Below, in pieces: positions 1 to 7,707 of a stretch of 37,626 nt of DNA. This stretch comes from CAYSPT01 sp964432985 (GTDB taxonomy: Bacteria; Muiribacteriota; CAYSPT01): assembly GCA_964432985.1 (NCBI GenBank), contig CAYSPT010000050.1, positions 1-37,626 of the forward strand, given 5' to 3'. The notes below the pieces were generated by a model. It was not told the DNA's origin, made no database searches, and worked only from the letters and a program-made list of their open reading frames with translations. Each line of letters starts with the position of its first letter. Positions within the stretch are counted from its first letter, which is position 1. A program made the translations under genes and the position numbers.

Positions 1-134
1 GAGATTTCCTCGGCGGCGCTTTTCTGACCGTAGAAGAAGTTGAGCGCGCAAACCGTTCCCCCGGCCGCCACCGTCGCCGCCAGGGCTACGGTGGAATCGA
101 GCCCCCCCGAGAGAAGAACGACCGATCCGGACAT
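1..134 (-). CDS. queC: QueC, 7-cyano-7-deazaguanine (preQ0) synthase, N-terminal fragment
   Basis: Only the first ~44 codons are present; the gene runs off the left edge. Read on the minus strand, the protein begins MSGSVVLLSGGLDSTVAL. SGGLDST is the PP-loop ATP-binding motif of the N-type ATP pyrophosphatases, and this N-terminus followed by a short Ala-rich helix and LNFFYGQKS is typical of QueC. The family converts 7-carboxy-7-deazaguanine to preQ0 in the queuosine pathway. Its ATG overlaps the TGA of the upstream queD by one base (TGATG), so the two are probably translationally coupled, and queD makes the assignment firmer. The C-terminal zinc site cannot be checked. Confidence 0.9.
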   Translation of the reverse strand, partial: MSGSVVLLSGGLDSTVALAATVAAGGTVCALNFFYGQKSAAEEI

Positions 135-535
135 CACGTGTTTACCCGCCCTCCGACAGATGATCCATCCGGAGAATAGGTGGCCCAGCACTTCTCGGAC
201 TCCGCCACCATCACCTGCAGGATGGACACGCCGGCGGGCCGATGCTGATCACACACCTTAGTATAGATGTAACGGGCTATGCTTTCAGCGGTGGGATTGA
301 CCTGGTCGAACGGTTTTACATCGTTGAGAACCGAGTGGTCAAGGGCTGCCGTTGCCTGCCGCAGAGCCTTCCTGAGGTCTCTGAAATCCATTACCATGCC
401 CGAATCGTCGACATCTTCCGCTGCTGCCGTGACCTGTACCTCCCAGTTGTGCCCGTGCATGCGCTCGCAGTTTCCTTCGTACTCCCGAATGCGATGTGCA
501 GCCGAAAAGCTGTATTTTACCGTAACCGTATACAC
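134..535 (-). CDS. queD: QueD, 6-carboxy-5,6,7,8-tetrahydropterin synthase
   Basis: A 133-residue protein, the usual size for QueD/PTPS-type enzymes. It makes 6-carboxytetrahydropterin from dihydroneopterin triphosphate, an early step of queuosine synthesis. Visible motifs are the zinc histidines in SFSAAHRI (H14) and in MHGHN (H27, H29), the catalytic cysteine C23 placed four residues before HGH, the LDHSVLND segment with catalytic H67, and PTAESIARYIY. The start is GTG at 535, with GGGAGG about nine bases upstream on the minus strand. It lies 21 bases after the CCA-adding-type gene and overlaps queC by one base, consistent with one clc-cca-queD-queC transcript. No queE is visible; it may lie past the left edge. 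Confidence 0.93.
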   Translation of the reverse strand: MYTVTVKYSFSAAHRIREYEGNCERMHGHNWEVQVTAAAEDVDDSGMVMDFRDLRKALRQATAALDHSVLNDVKPFDQVNPTAESIARYIYTKVCDQHRPAGVSILQVMVAESEKCWATYSPDGSSVGGRVNT

Positions 536-556
536 CCTGTCGTACCTCCCCGGAAA

Positions 557-2056
557 TCATTGTATGGTCTTTAAATAATTTGTGCGCACCCATTCCAGAG
601 CATCCACCCAGCTATCAAACCGTCCCAGGGCTATGCCTTCGTCCATGACGTCCTGAATCTGTCCTACCAATGGCCCCTGAACGATACCGAGCCGACGCAT
701 TATCTCTCCGCCATCCACTACCTTGTGACGCCACCGAAACAGCCTGGCCCCGCCGTAAAACTCCTGCAGAACCCGGACTCCCCTCAGAATGAGGGAGGGG
801 GCCTTTTCATCGTTTTCGCCGGGTGCCGGCGCTCTGCCGGGTGCCAGTCCATGAAGAAATCGATACTCCACCACCCCGGCCAGGAACGCGCCCATGAATC
901 CCTGTTTACCGGCGTGTTTGAACGCTCTGAACACCTTCCGGGCCACCTGCTCGGAACGAATGTCCGTCAGAGGCTCCCGGATCATGGAATCAAGATCCGG
1001 TTGGGCCAGCGGGCAGATACCGGATTCTCCGCCGGCCAGCAGCTTGACGGCTCCCACGTATTCGGACAAGCTCGATTCTTCCCGGCGGGCAAGGGCGAGG
1101 CTTTTTCCCAGTTCCCTGACCGGTTTGACGGTGTTCCCGTTCAGACAGCCCGCCAGCAGTGACAGCTTGATGAGCGAACGGCGGGTACGGCCGGTTACCA
1201 GGCAGTGGTCACCGTCTTCTTCGATGTACCGGGACATATCGCTGATGGTCCCCATGGACTTAACTACATTTTCCAGGCTCCGCACTCTGGACACCCAATC
1301 TTTGAGCATCCGGGCATTCGCCTGCGGCACAGCCGCCGGCAGCACACCGCAGCGCCGGGCCGCTTCCAGATGGGCGCTGCTTAAGGAGTTGTCCATGATC
1401 TTGAACAGCTCATCCCGGACACGTTCCCGGGAAACGCGGCTGAGCATATGGGCGCAGCGACCGGCTTCGGTGACGGTGTCTTCGGTGACGGAGAAACCCA
1501 GCTGGGCGGCCATTCGGAACGCCCGCAAGGTCCGCAGCGGGTCATCGGGAAACGCCGTCAAGCCTGTAATCCTGACCTTCCTTTTTTCCACGTCTCCACA
1601 ACCGCCGGTCACGTCGATGATCATGACGTCATCCCCCCCGCCGGAGGCAAAAACCCTGTCCAGGTCCACCGCCAGCGCATTTATGGTGAAATCGCGCAGG
1701 TGAAGGTCACCACGGATTGACGAAGCCCGCAGAGCAGCAATATCCAGGCTCATTACATCCTGCGGGGTGTCCAGCACCAGCCTGACGGTCTCGTGCTCCT
1801 CGTCCAGCTTGACGAAATACATACCGAGCTTTTTGGCAAGCTTCCGGGCAAGTGTCATGACGTCACCGGTGATGGCCAAATCGAGGTCCAGCTGGTTGCG
1901 GCCCCGGTGATCGCGCTTCGATTTCCGCTTAAGCAGCAGGTCCCGCACCGCGCCGCCCACCAGGTAGACGCGGCTGCGCCGCTGGTTAAGAAAGCGCCAG
2001 GCATCCTGCAAAAAGGGCAGTGCACGAATACGAGCCCGCAACGGCCGCTCAGGCAT
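557..2056 (-). CDS. CCA tRNA nucleotidyltransferase / poly(A) polymerase family protein
   Basis: A 499-residue class II nucleotidyltransferase. The head domain shows YLVGGAVRDLLL (G34-G35, R38-D39), the metal-binding pair in LDLDLAI (D57, D59), LRDFTINALAVDL, and the neck motif DPLRTLRAFRMAAQLGF. These define the CCA-adding/poly(A) polymerase superfamily, which builds or repairs the 3' CCA of tRNA or adds A or C residues. The C-terminal half (~residues 220-499) is long and shows no obvious HD phosphohydrolase motif. Sequence alone does not separate a full CCA-adding enzyme from an A-adding, CC-adding or poly(A) enzyme. The ATG overlaps the end of the upstream clc gene by eight bases, which suggests coupled translation. 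Confidence 0.88.
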   Translation of the reverse strand: MPERPLRARIRALPFLQDAWRFLNQRRSRVYLVGGAVRDLLLKRKSKRDHRGRNQLDLDLAITGDVMTLARKLAKKLGMYFVKLDEEHETVRLVLDTPQDVMSLDIAALRASSIRGDLHLRDFTINALAVDLDRVFASGGGDDVMIIDVTGGCGDVEKRKVRITGLTAFPDDPLRTLRAFRMAAQLGFSVTEDTVTEAGRCAHMLSRVSRERVRDELFKIMDNSLSSAHLEAARRCGVLPAAVPQANARMLKDWVSRVRSLENVVKSMGTISDMSRYIEEDGDHCLVTGRTRRSLIKLSLLAGCLNGNTVKPVRELGKSLALARREESSLSEYVGAVKLLAGGESGICPLAQPDLDSMIREPLTDIRSEQVARKVFRAFKHAGKQGFMGAFLAGVVEYRFLHGLAPGRAPAPGENDEKAPSLILRGVRVLQEFYGGARLFRWRHKVVDGGEIMRRLGIVQGPLVGQIQDVMDEGIALGRFDSWVDALEWVRTNYLKTIQ

Positions 2057-3359
2057 CGGGGCCCTCCTTCACATAGGTGTAGATGACCGTTGGCTTGGCG
2101 ATCTGGTAGGCGATAATGCCGCCCAGGACGGCGGGGAGGCCGAAGTTGAGACCGAACCGCTCCATGACTACCACGCAGGCGGCCAGAGGTATATTCAGGA
2201 TGGCGGCCAGTGACCCGGCAATGCCTGCCGCCATGAACGCGTGGGCGGCCACCGGGTTGTCCACCGGCAGAATGTGCAGAACCATGTGCCCGATCAGCGA
2301 TCCGATCAGGAAAGCCGGAAAGGTGAAGCCGGCGCTGGGGCCGGACCCCACCGTGAAAGAGGTCATGCAGATGCGGCCGATGATCACTGCGACGATGAGG
2401 ATGATCGGCACATGGTAAACCGGCGCCTCAAACAGGCAATCGTGAAGGTCCCGGTACAGGCCGAATCCCACCCCGGTGATACGGATATCGGTCAGGCTGT
2501 AAAACACCCATCCCATCAGACCACAGATTGCGCCGCCGATAACCGGTTTCCAGGCTCGGCGGATGGGCAGACGTTCGAACCAGTTGAACACCGTATTGTA
2601 AATAAAAACGAAGAGCAGGCCGAACAAACCGGCCAGTACTCCCGACAGCAGTACCCCGGGGATAATTTCTAAACTCACCGTCCCCATAAGAATGGGCTCC
2701 GGGCTTACCGACCAGGGCATCAGGGAATAGAACAGGTACCCGGAAGCGCTGGCCAAAACCGCCGGGAAGAGAAGATCGTAACTGATGGACGCCGCGTAAA
2801 GCACCTCCACGGCAAAAATACCGCCTCCGATGGGCGACCGCAAAAGCGCTCCCAGGGCGGCGGCCACACCGCACAGGGACACCACCCGGAAGTCTTCCTG
2901 CTTGAAGCTCAGAGACCGTGACACGGCCAGGAACTTGCGGATGAAGCGGCGCCCGAAAAATGACCCGATTCCCCCGTTTACCATGACCATGGGCCCCACC
3001 AGGCCGCCGGTTCCGCCGAAGGCCAGGGTGAGGGTGGCGGCGCAGAATTTCATCAGCGTGGTCACCTTGTCGATATACCCGTTTCGCTCGGTCATGGATT
3101 TAATGTACATGGGAACACCTTCACCGCTGGACTCGGGTGAGACCACGTAGATCATGAATCCCAGGAAAATTCCGGCCACAACCGGCAGTATGAATTCGAA
3201 GGGCGAATTTTCGGCATACCCCGCCGCTGCGATGACCACCTTTTGAAAGAGCAAAACCACTGCGGCGCAGACCGGTCCCAGCACCAGCGACGACACCGTC
3301 CACTGGAGCAGATACGAAACGCTTCGCTTATAAGCCTGTATGGTGTTTTGCACTTTCAT
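2049..3359 (-). CDS. ClC-family chloride channel/transporter with non-canonical anion-path residues
   Basis: A 436-residue multi-helix membrane protein of the ClC family. Family landmarks are GEGVP at 79-83 (position of GSGIP), GLVGP at 119-123 (position of G-K/R-EGP), LRSPIGGGIFAVEVLY, and GFTFP in the position of GxFxP. No C-terminal CBS domains are present; the protein ends soon after the last helix. The gating glutamate of H+-coupled ClC exchangers falls on Val121 and the central serine on Glu80, so an ordinary 2Cl-/H+ exchanger mechanism is doubtful. It is the first gene of the clc-cca-que group. A TATAAT element lies eight bases before the ATG and there is no Shine-Dalgarno sequence, so the transcript may be leaderless. 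Substrate is not known. Confidence 0.88.
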   Translation of the reverse strand: MKVQNTIQAYKRSVSYLLQWTVSSLVLGPVCAAVVLLFQKVVIAAAGYAENSPFEFILPVVAGIFLGFMIYVVSPESSGEGVPMYIKSMTERNGYIDKVTTLMKFCAATLTLAFGGTGGLVGPMVMVNGGIGSFFGRRFIRKFLAVSRSLSFKQEDFRVVSLCGVAAALGALLRSPIGGGIFAVEVLYAASISYDLLFPAVLASASGYLFYSLMPWSVSPEPILMGTVSLEIIPGVLLSGVLAGLFGLLFVFIYNTVFNWFERLPIRRAWKPVIGGAICGLMGWVFYSLTDIRITGVGFGLYRDLHDCLFEAPVYHVPIILIVAVIIGRICMTSFTVGSGPSAGFTFPAFLIGSLIGHMVLHILPVDNPVAAHAFMAAGIAGSLAAILNIPLAACVVVMERFGLNFGLPAVLGGIIAYQIAKPTVIYTYVKEGPDA

Positions 3360-3367
3360 ACTTCAGA

Positions 3368-3396
3368 ATTATATCTTAGAGGCTTGATAGGAACAA
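3368..3396 (-). promoter_or_regulatory. Predicted sigma-70 promoter of clc, possibly leaderless
   Basis: On the minus strand TTGTTC (3396-3391) and TATAAT (3373-3368) are separated by 17 bases. The clc ATG starts eight bases after the -10 box, about where transcription would begin, and no ribosome-binding site lies between. Confidence 0.6.
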
Positions 3397-3520
3397 GACA
3401 CCGGCAGTCTTCATGGGATTCTTCTCGTTCGTAACCGCTACGCCCACACCACTATCTGTTATCGTTCCGTGCTGGTGTTACCGCCCTCTGACAAGTGAGA
3501 TTAGAAAGGTGGAGCAACGG

Positions 3521-3549
3521 TTGACGAATAGTTTCCGAAGCGCTAGAAT
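3521..3549 (+). promoter_or_regulatory. Predicted sigma-70 promoter of the nuclease-like gene
   Basis: TTGACG (3521-3526) and TAGAAT (3544-3549) with a 17-base spacer, about 68 bases before the GTG start of the plus-strand gene at 3618. The expected leader is about 60 bases. Confidence 0.6.
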
Positions 3550-3617
3550 GAATGTAAACACGGTCATATAAGGTCAAGCTGTTATCCGATTGAGTTTTAA
3601 CGGAAGGAGCGAAAACC

Positions 3618-4070
3618 GTGGATTCAAGCATTGCCTCGTTCGCTCTGGTTGCCGCCCTGGTCGGGCTCATCCTGTACGGGATTATATCCACCGTTTTGAA
3701 AAACCTCAAGTTTAAGGACTCGCTTACGAAAGGAGTCAACCGCTCGACCAAAAGCGGTGTACTGGTGCAGTCGTACGGTGAAGAGGTGCTGGCCGATTTC
3801 TTTCACGAACACAAGATACGTTTTATCTACGATAAATCTACCCGATTTTCATTCTTCCAACCGGCGGCCATCCGGCCGGACTTCTACCTGCCTGATTACG
3901 ATGTCTATGTTGAATACTGGGGGATGAAGGGCAACGCCGCCTACGACAAGAAAACCACCTGGAAGAAAAAAGTCTATGCCCGATACCACAAACGGCTCAT
4001 CGACATCTGGGTACCCGACATCAAGAGCAAGCGATACATTAAAAAGTTCCAGGAGTTCGGCATCCAGTAA
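3618..4070 (+). CDS. Membrane-anchored PD-(D/E)XK-like putative nuclease
   Basis: A 150-residue protein. The start is GTG at 3618, supported by GGAAGGAG about seven bases upstream. Residues ~5-25 form one hydrophobic segment (ASFALVAALVGLILYGII), predicted to anchor the N-terminus. From residue ~50 the sequence follows the order seen in compact restriction-nuclease-fold domains: helix with YGEEVLADFF, then IRPDFYLPDYDVYVEYWG, then a lysine-rich helix and KRLIDIWVP. The EYWG stretch followed by Y...K...Y and a terminal LI strand resembles domains found alone or attached to some DNA helicases. The expected lysine after the second acidic residue is not obvious, so activity is uncertain. It is a lone gene with its own promoter. 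Target and role are unknown. Confidence 0.6.
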   Translation: MDSSIASFALVAALVGLILYGIISTVLKNLKFKDSLTKGVNRSTKSGVLVQSYGEEVLADFFHEHKIRFIYDKSTRFSFFQPAAIRPDFYLPDYDVYVEYWGMKGNAAYDKKTTWKKKVYARYHKRLIDIWVPDIKSKRYIKKFQEFGIQ

Positions 4071-4300
4071 ACGTTTTATTACCTAAGAGCCTTTACCTAC
4101 TTTACCCTCGGGCGTTTTATGGTAGTCGTTACCAGGGCAGAAAAAAGTACAAAGCTACAAAAACTAAGACGGCAGGCCCACATCGAAGTTCCTCGGGGGG
4201 GTAAGGAAACCTTCAAGGACTACCGTCTTAATTTATACTTATTATATACCTCCCCCCGAGTTTTTGACAAGGATTAATTTACGGGGGACCCATCAGTAAA
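4071..4300. other. Intergenic region between convergent genes with interleaved inverted repeats
   Basis: There is no gene here. Repeat A is TAAGACGG(C)AG at 4165-4175 with its partner CTACCGTCTTA at 4220-4230. Repeat B is CTCGGGGGG at 4192-4200 with its exact partner CCCCCCGAG at 4252-4260, followed by TTTTT. A and B are interleaved, so both can form only as a pseudoknot or as alternatives. The A stem is continuous over 11 pairs only on the minus strand, where it includes one G-U pair and is followed by GTTTTTG. It could therefore terminate the minus-strand DUF4139 transcript. The core shares sequence with the element at 18290-18345. Confidence 0.5.
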
Positions 4301-6337
4301 TTACAGTATAGTCAAATCCTCCAAATACGTAGATAGTACCTTCTTTTTCTTCTCTAATGATCCGCGCAGCTCTTCGATCTCACCCCTGATTCTGGCCAGG
4401 TCATCCTCCTGGTCGTACAGGTTTTGCATGTAGCGTTTGTACAGCTTGGAGTTGCGGTCCACGGAAGCCATGTTGCGGCGAATCCGGTCCTGGTCGCTGG
4501 CAATGTTCCGCTCCTTGCGCTCCAGCTCGGCTATCTTGCGCTGGACATCATCCAAACCCTTACGGATGTCGATCACCTTGCTCAACGCCCGGGCCACGTT
4601 CCGGCTGGTTATGTTGTGCCTGAGGAAGTACTCGATCCGGGAGATGGGCTGATCGGTCAGGTAAAAGGTCTTGTTGAAGATGTGCTCTTCCTGGACGGTG
4701 TAATTCACGTTCTCATCAGCCTTAACCGGGAGGCGGAACCGGTAGAACTTGGCGGTTTTCTCTTCGGGATCTTTCGGTAACACCAGCTTCCAGCCCCCGC
4801 GGATCGGGTGCTCAATAACCAGGATTTTGGCCTTCTTTGCCTTGTTTCTCACCACGTACACCTTGCGGGAAACAGACTTGTTTTCCGTGGTCAATATCCC
4901 CTTTATCAGCTTGACTGAAAGAAGCGACTCCTGGGTGGAGCGGGATTTAGGATCCACCACGCACCCCAGATCCACGGCGTAGGAAAGCAGCTTCTTTTCC
5001 CCGGGCTGCATGTTGCCCAGCAGCGCATCACCGGCGTAACTGCCTCCGTCAAACACAGTCACCGGGCCAGCCTCCAGGTGAAGCCCGGTTGTGTTGTTAA
5101 GAAACACTCCGTTGAGCGGGTTTTCTTTGCGCACCGATTCGTTGTAGATCGAGACTTTTTCTCCCTCGATGAGCTGGTTGACGATGGGTATCATGGCCGA
5201 ACGGCGCCGTTTTATGGTAACCGGTTCCTTGATGGCGTACTCGAACAACTCGCCTACCGCCTTGGCCTGCGCCTGGGACTGCACGCCGGCGTCACGGCGC
5301 GGTACCGCTGAAGGAGCCCTCGCCTCTTCGGCCAGCTCCATGTCGGCAAACTGCATTGACTTCGAAGCGAAAGCCATTTCTTTCCGCTCCCGGCCCAGAG
5401 ACGCTCTCGGAGCGGCGCGTTTCTTGCGTTCCACCGCTCCCTCGTACTCCCGGGGAGCTACACCGGTGCGACGGGGTGGTTCGTAGAGCGGCCGCTTGAT
5501 GTAAAGAGCACTGTACAGCTCCTGCACGAAAGATATGGGCATCCCGGAAACGAGCGAAAGAGACACGTCTTCCCAGTCCTCGTCCTGGGTGTTCTCGATG
5601 ATAGCCCAGCCCTGCATGAAGGGTTTCTCACCGTCTGCCAGGGTGAGACGATAGCTCGTTTTCCACACCGGGGTCTCCAGCACGTAGCCGGCCACCAGCC
5701 GGTGCTCGTCCGTACCGCTGTAGCGGACCACCACGGTCTTATCATCCTGCCGGCGGCTGTCGGAGATGGCTTTCAGCGCCTCCTGGATTTCCCGCTCTAT
5801 ATCGGGATCGGTGAACAGCAGCCCCGACAAATCGGTCATTGAAAAGGAGCGTACCCCCTGGTCCTCGGTGAAGATATTCAGGTAGGGGACCGAAATCTTC
5901 TCATCATCGGCGAAATGGTCCCTGGTCTCAACGCCCAGGATAACTCCCTTGTAGGTGTCGGTCCCCACCGTGACCACCACCGGGGTGCCCCTGAGCTGAC
6001 GGCACACCTCGAGCATAGCCGGGTTGCCGCCCAGGTTGACCGAGAAGCTTTTCAGTATGCGGGAAAGGGGTTCTTTCGATGCGAAAGAAACTACTGAGAC
6101 CTGACCGCCATCCAGGTCTACCAGCGACAGCGACTTGAGCACGTCGTTGATCTGGTCGGTCTGAAACCGGAGCTTAATCTCGCCGTCTCCCGTCACCGAT
6201 CCCTCGCGCTGGAAATACCCCACCCCGCTGTTGAACAGCACCACTTTCTTGAGAGGAAACCCGGCTTCACCGGCACAAGCCGCACCGGTCAGAAACGCCA
6301 CCAGCAGCAGTCCGGCCAACACTTTTTTCATCATCAT
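4301..6337 (-). CDS. Exported DUF4139-domain protein, paralogue A
   Basis: A ~678-residue protein. I place the start at the first of three consecutive ATG codons (6337), five bases after AAAGGAGG; a longer reading frame upstream has no such site. The N-terminus is a clear Sec signal (lysines, then VLAGLLLVAFLTG, then ACAG). The mature part begins LKKVVLFNSGVGYFQREG, followed by a beta-rich region. It contains the DUF4139-type block AGYVLETPVWKTSYRL and GWAIIENTQDEDWEDV, then a basic, low-complexity linker (~310-380). The last ~100 residues form a charged coiled coil (VQRKIAELERKERNIA onward). It is strongly similar along its length to paralogue B at 7708-9759. The biochemical function of this family is not established; envelope-associated scaffolding is a guess. 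Confidence 0.8.
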   Translation of the reverse strand: MMMKKVLAGLLLVAFLTGAACAGEAGFPLKKVVLFNSGVGYFQREGSVTGDGEIKLRFQTDQINDVLKSLSLVDLDGGQVSVVSFASKEPLSRILKSFSVNLGGNPAMLEVCRQLRGTPVVVTVGTDTYKGVILGVETRDHFADDEKISVPYLNIFTEDQGVRSFSMTDLSGLLFTDPDIEREIQEALKAISDSRRQDDKTVVVRYSGTDEHRLVAGYVLETPVWKTSYRLTLADGEKPFMQGWAIIENTQDEDWEDVSLSLVSGMPISFVQELYSALYIKRPLYEPPRRTGVAPREYEGAVERKKRAAPRASLGRERKEMAFASKSMQFADMELAEEARAPSAVPRRDAGVQSQAQAKAVGELFEYAIKEPVTIKRRRSAMIPIVNQLIEGEKVSIYNESVRKENPLNGVFLNNTTGLHLEAGPVTVFDGGSYAGDALLGNMQPGEKKLLSYAVDLGCVVDPKSRSTQESLLSVKLIKGILTTENKSVSRKVYVVRNKAKKAKILVIEHPIRGGWKLVLPKDPEEKTAKFYRFRLPVKADENVNYTVQEEHIFNKTFYLTDQPISRIEYFLRHNITSRNVARALSKVIDIRKGLDDVQRKIAELERKERNIASDQDRIRRNMASVDRNSKLYKRYMQNLYDQEDDLARIRGEIEELRGSLEKKKKVLSTYLEDLTIL

Positions 6338-6423
6338 CAAGCCCTCCTTTACATTATGCTCATTGTACTGCGCTAGAGCCGACGGTGACAAATGGGGAAG
6401 AGATGTCTGCAGAGAATGGAGAA

Positions 6424-6523
6424 NNNNNNNNNNNNNNNNNNNNNNNNNNNNNNNNNNNNNNNNNNNNNNNNNNNNNNNNNNNNNNNNNNNNNNNNNNNNN
6501 NNNNNNNNNNNNNNNNNNNNNNN
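6424..6523. other. Assembly gap (100 N)
   Basis: A run of exactly 100 N, a conventional gap of unknown size. It hides the 3' end of the TPR gene to its right and any intergenic sequence before DUF4139 paralogue A. The apparent joining of flanking reading frames across it has no meaning. Confidence 0.99.
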
Positions 6524-7647
6524 GGTTCATCCGTCTCATTGGACGGATTTGCCAGTTCCGGAACCGCTTCCACCGGTACGCAGTACTGTGAGCGCCTCAG
6601 GTTTTCTATCCAGTCCCACACCGCCGGCAGCTTGCAACCGGCGGCGACGGTGTCCTCAAACACCCACAACGCCCGGTCATAATCGTTCAACTCCACCAGA
6701 GACTGCCCCAGACGGACCAGTTCCTGCACATCAGACTGGCTGCTTTTCCAGTGCTGAAGCATCCTGGTAACCGCAGCGGCCGTTTCCGCCATCGAGGTGT
6801 ACCGCTCACTTTCCGCCAGGCGGCCTGCCTGGTCTTCGAGGAAGGCCAATGCGGTGTACAAAACGGCGTTGGTGGGATCGTAATGAAGCCCTATCTGGTA
6901 CAGGTGCCGGGAACGCTCGTCGCCGGCATCGTTTTCAGACCAGAACGACGCCAGCTCATAGCAGGCAGTCCCGTTTGAAGGGTCCACTATGAGCGCTTGC
7001 TGCAGCAAGGAGAGAGCTTCATCCAGGCCACCCTTCATCCGGGCGTCCCTGCCTTCGTTCACCAGTTCGTCGGAACGCCTGATGATCTTCTGAAGCTCCT
7101 CTGCTTCCCGGGCGGCGGCTTCTGCAACCGCATCTTCCAAGCCACAACGGATGGCCTGCCGGTAGAACCACCAGGCCCGTCGGAAATCCCGGCTGTCTTT
7201 TAGAAGCCGGGCGATGAAGAGGAAAGCAGAGTGAAATGAGCCGTCGGCCCACAAAGCCCGACGGGCAGCACGGCGGGCGTCATCCAATTCACCGCGGGCC
7301 TCAAGCACCGTGGACAGAGTCCCCAGGTAAGCGGCTCGACCGGGATAGAAACGGATAACCAGGCGAACATAGTCCAGAGCCAGATTCTCGTTACCAGTGA
7401 TAAGCAGCTTTAAAGCGGCGGTGTTAACCGCATCACATACCGCCTGCCGATCAACGGCCGAAGCCTCTATTAAAGATGCCGCTTCGTCGACATTGTCGGA
7501 ACGGACCAATGCGCGAACCCGGTCGATTGTTTCTTTGAAAGGATCGTCGGGACGCCCCTCGCTGCCGCTTGCTGAAACCGGCAACAAGAGCAGGGCAACC
7601 AGTATTCCGACCGTCACATGTATCAGGTAAGTTCGTACCACCAGCAT
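6524..7647 (-). CDS. Exported TPR-repeat protein, C-terminus lost in gap
   Basis: About 374 residues are visible before the gap. It starts with a signal peptide (TYLIHVTVGILVALLLLPVS, cleavage near SASG). The rest is helical, with tetratricopeptide-like repeats: examples are NLALDYVRLVIRFYPGRAAY, DEALSLLQQALIVDPSNGTA and NDYDRALWVFEDTVAAG. TPR arrays bind partner proteins; the partner here is unknown. The gene sits between the two DUF4139 paralogues on the same strand, 60 bases after paralogue B ends, so the three are probably co-transcribed and may act together in the periplasm. The ATG at 7647 is preceded very closely by AAAGGGAG (three bases), so a slightly later GTG start is possible. Confidence 0.75.
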
Positions 7648-7707
7648 TTGCTCCCTTTACTCTGAAAAAGCGATTGTTTTTGCTATCTTACGTTTCTTAC
7701 ACCGAAT

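Noticed and set aside
894..1703. A 269-residue plus-strand frame inside the CCA-adding-type gene
   Set aside because: It is Ser/Arg-rich, lacks family features, and lies antisense to a clearly conserved gene.
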